Below are positions 58,737 through 64,000 of a stretch of 64,000 nucleotides of DNA, piece after piece. Every line of letters starts with the position of its first letter. Positions within the stretch are counted from its first letter, which is position 1. The position numbers and the translations under genes were made by a program. The notes under the pieces were generated by a model. It was not told where the DNA came from. It did not search any database and saw only the letters and a list, made by a program, of their open reading frames with translations. The DNA comes from Ixodes scapularis (lineage: Eukaryota; Arthropoda; Arachnida; Ixodida; Ixodidae). The stretch lies in contig NW_024609846.1 in the NCBI RefSeq assembly GCF_016920785.2, positions 122,291,473 to 122,355,472 of the forward strand, written 5' to 3'.

Positions 58737-58960
58737 GGCCGAGCGGCCGCTGAGCAGCTCCAGCGGCTCCATCAAGCATGGAGGAGCGTGGAGAACGTGC
58801 ATGGGCTGAGTCTGGCACGCAGACGCCAGTAGACAACCACAGCGTTGGGAGCATTCCCATCTTGGCGTTCGAATCCTAGCAGCTGGGCGGAAACGTTTGT
58901 CCCGCCAAGGGGTAAAATAAGACTTCTCAATGTCTGTCTTACCTCGAAGTAAGACAGCAT
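58737..58960 (+). mobile_element. Possible tRNA-headed SINE
   Basis: ATGGCCGAGCGGCCGCTGAG (58736 onward) fits a Leu/Ser-type A box, and GTTCGAATCC at about 58867 fits a B box. The 120-base spacing is longer than a tRNA, so an insertion or coincidence is possible. Confidence 0.35.
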
Positions 58961-59019
58961 CACCGAGCACATTTCCGATGATGAACACTTCTTACTGCCG
59001 GACACTCCAAGCGCGTAGC

Positions 59020-59434
59020 GTAAAGGCCCGTTCACACACTTTCGACTCCTTAGGACCAAGTGCCTTGAAACCTCCTAAAATCTTTTGCAACGAAAAAACA
59101 CACTGGCACGCGGGCGCCATCTATGCGGTGACCCTGGAAAGGTATTTTCACTAGAGCGAAGGTTCTGTGGTATTTTTGCGAGGTCAAATGCATGTACTAC
59201 CTAAGATATACGTTTATAACATTTGCAAAAGTTCTTCAAACCAAAAAAAAAAAAAAGAAATGATGCGCGAAAAAACAAAAAAAAAAACAAAACAAGAACA
59301 ACAAAATATATAAAAACTGCAAGTGTTCCAGGGCCACCCGATAGGTCGGACAGTGTCTTCTCTTGTCGTTAGATATTTTAAGAGGTTTCAACGCACACGG
59401 TCCTAAAAAGTCGCAAGCACTTGCCAGGCCTTAA
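59020..59434. mobile_element. TTAA MITE with about 60-bp inverted ends
   Basis: The left TAAAGGCCCGTTCACACACT and the right TTGCCAGGCCTTAA begin long inverted arms that include TTAGGACC/GGTCCTAA and TTGAAACCTC/GAGGTTTCAA. It shares the GGCCCGTTCACAC tip with 8800-8988. It directly adjoins the truncated LINE that follows. Confidence 0.85.
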
Positions 59435-59449
59435 GTGCCATAGTTTGGC

Positions 59450-61855
59450 ACTTTCATGGACTTTCAGGGACTTAACGAATGGAATAGTCTTCAAAACCAT
59501 GCGGGAAATGTCCTGGATCTTGGTATATATAACTTTAAAATCGACAGCCTAGTGTGTGTCCTTAACCCATTGGTATCACCCGATAATTGGCACGTCCCAT
59601 TTCTTGTCTCCCTTAAGCTTTTCGTGGGGAACGTGAAGCAAAAAACAAATCCTGACTCGTTCTCCTTTTCAAGAGGCGATTACTTTGGTCTTTTTCAATA
59701 TTTAGATAACGTAAACTGGGCACACATATACAACATGACTGATGTAAACTGTGCGGTAGCAGCGTTTACTAAACATATCGTATCTGCACTTGAGCGCTTC
59801 GTTCCTAAGAAACGTCCCCAAACAACTCGGTATCCTCCCTGGTATTCTTTCGAGCTGAGATCAGCTTTAAGATCGAAATTGCATTATCATAGGAAATATA
59901 AGGCTTGTGACTCAGCGTTCTGGTACGCCAAATTTTCCGAATCACGTGCGCGGGCAAAGTCGTTGTTGCAGAGCGATAAGAGAGTGCACCATGAGTCAGC
60001 AGAGCGCAGTTTATATCGTGACCCATTGCAGTTATGGAGGTATGTACGTCAAGAACCGTACAGCCACAACTTCATCGACGACAAACATCGCTGACTCATC
60101 TGGAATTCCGATTAGTGAACCCGAAGATGTAGCGAACGTTTTTGCGAGCTATTTTGCCTCTGTAAATTATTGCAGCCGGTATGGTTTATCTGCGCCTGAC
60201 GTTGCATGGTGACAGTGGTAGCGATTGCCTATCGATTCCATTATTTGAAAACGATGACATTAAACTTGCAATTCAAAATCTAAAACCTAAGTTATCGGTC
60301 GCATTTGACGGTATCCCAAGTTTTATTGCCAAAGGGTGCTCTTCCATTTTCAGACCCATTCTAACCCACATTTTTAACCTTTCATTGTTGACTTACACTT
60401 TTCCTTTGATTTGGAAAAACGCGATAACCGTGCCGATACATAAGAAAGGAAGAACAGATGATCCAAAAAACAATAGACCCATTTCATTATTATGTCCATT
60501 TGCAAAGGTTTACCGAATGGTACTTTCGGAACATATTTCGAGCTTTTTTAAACATATGATCCTGCCCTCACAACATTGTTCTTAATTTCGTTTCGCCTAT
60601 TGTGTGTCAGCGGGGTCAGGTTGACACTGTATATTTTGATATGTCTAAGGCATTTGATTTGGTTGACCACTCGCTACTTTTACAAAAGCTGAAATCGCAC
60701 GGTATGAGTACTGCACTATGCACATTGCTTCACAGTTATTTGTCCGGTAGACAGAACTTTGTACGTATCCTTGGTCATCTCTCCCGGCCTTTTGTCACCC
60801 TGTCTGTTGTTCCCCAGGGGTCCATTCTTGGGCCGATTCTTTTTAATGTTTTCATAAACGACCTTCTCTCATGTGTTCTACATTCAGAAATCCTGCAATA
60901 CGCCGATGACATAAAGTTATTTAGGCCGATAGTATGTGTAGAGGACTGTGTGAAACTAATGATGACGTAAAATCAGTGAGTAATTGGTGTAGTCTCAACA
61001 GGCTGACACTTAATCCCCTCTAAGACTGTTGTTATGTCATTTGCCAAGAAGCTAAGGCCTTTTCATTTCTTTTACCAACTATGCAATGCCCCATTGCAAA
61101 GGGTGGATTGCACTCGTGATCTTGGAGTTTATATAGACTCATCTCTGTCATTTAACACAGATGTCAATAACATTGTCAACGAGTCTTTTCGTACGTTAGG
61201 TGTCATATCCAGAATTACACGTGAGTTTTCCATGTCGGCCTGTATTATGCAGTTATAGTTTTCATTAATTAGGTCTAAGCTACAGTTTTTCTCAGTTGTG
61301 TGGAATTATATTGGGCGTACGCAGCAAGAGTCGATTGAAAATGTCCAGAAACGTTTTTTTTTCATTTTTTTTACGACCGCTATGTTGGTTGCACTGTTTA
61401 CTTTGAATATAAAATACTTTTAGAGCGATACAATTGTTCTACTTTGAGTGCCAGACGACGCGACAGAGATCTTATATTTTTGTTCAAATGCCTTCACGGA
61501 GTCATTGATTGCCCTGACCTAACTTCATCATAAATATTCATGTTCCGAAAATATTTTTGCAAATTTCTCTTTCATTTTATGTTAATGAATTCTTCCGAAA
61601 CTCCCACATGACACGTATTCACACCTTGTATAATACTTTTAATAATTCTTGCATTGACATTTTTAACCCATCTTTTGCAGCGTTCAAGTTTTCACTTACA
61701 TATCTATAACCATATTTTGTAGCGTTAAAGTTTTCTATTGTCAATTTGCAGAGTTCTTCTTTTTGCTGTATGTTAATTGTGCATCACTAATAAAGCTTCA
61801 AGCTGTTCATTAGCACAAAAAATAAACAAATGAATGAATGAATGAATGAATAGTT
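59450..61855 (+). mobile_element. CR1/L2-type LINE, 5'-truncated and decayed, copy 1
   Basis: Starts inside the endonuclease (NVLDLGIYNF). It continues through the RT with DGIPSFIAKGC, NNRPISLLCPFAKVY, TVYFDMSKAFDLVDHSLLL, VVPQGSILGPILFNVFIND and the YADDIKLF active site near 60900, then DLGVYIDSSLSF. At least three frameshifts break it (near 60100, 60190 and 60590). The 3' end is (TGAA)n at about 61829-61852, as in L2-group LINEs. It lies in the sense orientation of the GLUT gene, within its intron. Confidence 0.88.
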
Positions 61856-62253
61856 AAAAAAAGGCACTGTACATTCGTCTTTTTTGAGAGATGCCCGCTC
61901 ACATCGAAATTTAATCACAAACACTGCAGTTTACTTTGAAAAACGCCGATATTTTATTAAGTTTATTTTACGGGTATAAAATGCTCAAGGTATGATTTAA
62001 GATGATAAGTTTAAGCAAAATAAAACTATATCTTATACCCGGGTATAACTTTCGGTGCTGTTCTGGAAGCGAGCCTGTCGTGTTGCGGCGTAGATACACA
62101 CATCGAAGTTCGGATGATCTCACTCTGAGGTGATCGGAAAAAAGAAAATCACGTAGATTGAGTAAGTATTCTAGTTAGGGGAGCAATCACATTGACGCAG
62201 AACGATGTCTCCGAAAAATATAATATAATCACTTGGAACGCCCGTTTCTTTAA
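61856..62253. other. Spacer between two LINE copies
   Basis: AT-rich. GGGTATAAAATG at about 61973 and ATACCCGGGTATAAC at 62035 form a loose inverted pair. No gene recognised. Confidence 0.45.
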
Positions 62254-64000
62254 CAATGTTTGTTTAGTCGCTCGAATAGTGCGTCTATAGACTTTGAATC
62301 TTACTCGGAATGTGTATGGGTGGAAATTAAGGCAAGTGACGGTTTTAATTATCTTTTGGGTACGTATTATTTTCCGCCTCTTTCTGACCAGACAGTTTTT
62401 ATTGAGCAGTTTGAGGCAATCAGAAAACAAATTAATTTCGATAAGTATCGTGTGCAAATATATGGAGACTTTAATTTACCAGGTGTTGACTGGGCACTTC
62501 AAAATGTGAATAGCAACAGCATCACAACTAACAAAGCATCTTCGTTATTATCTTTTATAAACTTCTGCGGGCTCGAACAGCACAATACGATAAAAAATAG
62601 CGTAGGAAATATTCTTGATCTTGCTCTTTCGAATATACCGATTTTAAACTTGAGTCCTGCCTTCGATCCCCTTGTACAGATCGATGTTTTTCATCCACCT
62701 TTTATTGTCCAGTTTTATCTTCCCTTCAGGTCACGAGTATCGTGTATGCCATCAAATTATTGCTTTTCGAAAGGTGATTATATGAGTGTTTATAGATCTA
62801 TCGAGAATTTTGACTGGAGCAATGTTCTTGCTATGTCGGATGTCGATCGCGTTAGCGAGACGCTTACCTCAGTTACTAAAGATGCTATCGATAGCTTTGT
62901 GCCTAAAAACATAAACAAAATTTCCATCTATCCTAACTGGTTTTCGCAAGAACTTAAAGTATACCTGCGCAAAAAAGAACATTTTCACAGACTCTTCAAA
63001 AATACTGGTTATACACTTTGGTACACCAAATTTAGCATATATCGTGCTTTAGCAAAAAAATTGTTCAAGCGTGATAAACGTTTTCACCTCGATAGCGTTG
63101 AGAATAGCTTGATTCGTCGACCAAAAGAGTTCTGGCAGTTTGTAAAACACCACACGCGCGATGCAAGTCGAGGCATCTGTTTACGTGATGATGTAGTGCA
63201 AACACCGGCCTATCATTCGTCGCCTGATGACGTTGCAAATATTTTTGCCGATTATTTTAGCAAATGTTACACTAGCTGCCACGGGTCTTTCCAGCCTGGT
63301 GACGATAAGATAAGCTGTCATGACTTCTTGCATTCCGTACAAGTGGATCATGTCGAAATTGCGGAAGCGATAAGAAAATTAAAACCAAAGTTTTCAAGTG
63401 GTGTTGATGGTATACCGAGTTTTATAATCAAAGGATGCGGTGATTTGTTTATTCCCATTTTAAAGCACATATTTAATCTTTCGCTCAGTTCTGGGGTCTT
63501 TCCATCTCTTTGGAAGAAATCAGTTATTGTTCCGATTTTAAAGAGTGGTGATGCCTCGGTTGTTACGAATTATCGTCCTGTTTCTCTGCTCTGTGGGTTT
63601 TCTAAGGTTTTCGAGATTGTTGTACATACCCGGATGCTCTTTTATTTCCGTCAAAAATTAACACCTTTGCAGCATGGGTTCCTGAGTGGTAGGTCTGTCC
63701 AGACTAATTTGTGTACTTTTCTTGATTTTTGCGCTCCATTTGTTACAAATAGGGGGCAGGTAGACACAATATACTTTGATATGACTAAAGCTTTTGATAA
63801 GGTCAGTCACAAATTACTCTTGCATAAATTATTTTTATATGGTCTATCCCCAGAGTTATGTCAGTGGTTCCAGAGTTACCTGTCACTCCGCTCGAACTCT
63901 GTTCGCGTTGTTGATAGTCATTCCCATAGTTACTTTTCAACGTCAGGTGTTCCACAGGGGTCAATTCTGGGCCCTCTCTTGTTTTTAATATTTATAAATG
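62254..64000 (+). CDS. CR1/L2-type LINE ORF2, copy 2, intact through the window end
   Basis: An uninterrupted frame of 582 complete codons from after a TAA (62251-62253) to the window edge; no in-frame stop was found on direct translation. It enters part-way into the apurinic-type endonuclease (WVEIKAS, IYGDFNLPGVDW, NILDLAL). It then carries RT motifs KFSSGVDGIPSFIIKGCG, KKSVIVPILKSGD, NYRPVSLLCGFSKVFE, QHGFLSGRSVQTNL, TIYFDMTKAFDKVSHKLLL (catalytic D) and SGVPQGSILGPLLFLIFIN. The YADD box lies beyond the window. No ATG start of the whole protein is present, so the copy seems 5'-truncated, yet its open frame implies recent insertion. It is homologous to the copy at 59450-61855. Confidence 0.9.

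Overview
This is a eukaryotic, intron-rich and repeat-saturated stretch of genomic DNA containing one 100-N assembly gap at 23289-23388. The best guess is an arachnid, most likely a hard tick. Reasons: a SLC2A/GLUT sugar-transporter gene split by a ~14 kb intron; tRNA-headed SINEs, one resembling the tick Ruka family; arthropod-type LTR elements, a mariner, hAT elements and many TTAA-flanked MITEs; and (TG)n, poly-C and poly-A tracts. No bacterial gene organisation is present. The species assignment is inference; the repeats and exons are read directly from the sequence.

Region by region. 1-5 kb: a complete, young, non-autonomous LTR retrotransposon on the minus strand (1025-4921; 5-bp target duplication TCCGC; LTRs differing at about 6 of 674 positions). 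It carries one gag-like ORF with an in-frame 45-bp repeat, and a MITE has inserted into its 5' LTR only. 5-17 kb: MITEs and fold-back elements interspersed with decayed minus-strand exons of an unidentified, locally duplicated gene; one terminal-exon copy is split by a hAT-type MITE with a perfect 8-bp duplication. 17-22.5 kb: a degenerate Ty3/Gypsy element (gag, protease and RT motifs), split by a defective hAT transposon that itself holds a TA-flanked pogo-like MITE, giving a three-level nest. 23-38 kb: gap, tRNA-like sequence, long hairpins, microsatellites and a dead but full-length mariner (34489-35745).

38-64 kb: two consecutive exons of a GLUT-family transporter on the plus strand (38259-38544 and 52527-52697, matching splice phase). 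Their intron contains a nearly complete Tx1/L1-like LINE on the minus strand (about 46.7 to 40.8 kb). That LINE is broken by a hAT MITE in ORF1 and a TTAA MITE in ORF2, and its poly(A) abuts a tRNA-headed SINE. The downstream intron holds an RNase H fragment, a palindromic satellite, and two copies of a (TGAA)n-tailed CR1/L2-type LINE. The second of these (62254-64000) is open without a stop for 583 codons and runs off the window.

Functionally, the only clear host gene is the sugar transporter. The rest records successive transposition, and several insertions can be ordered in time because paralogous empty sites are present in the same window.
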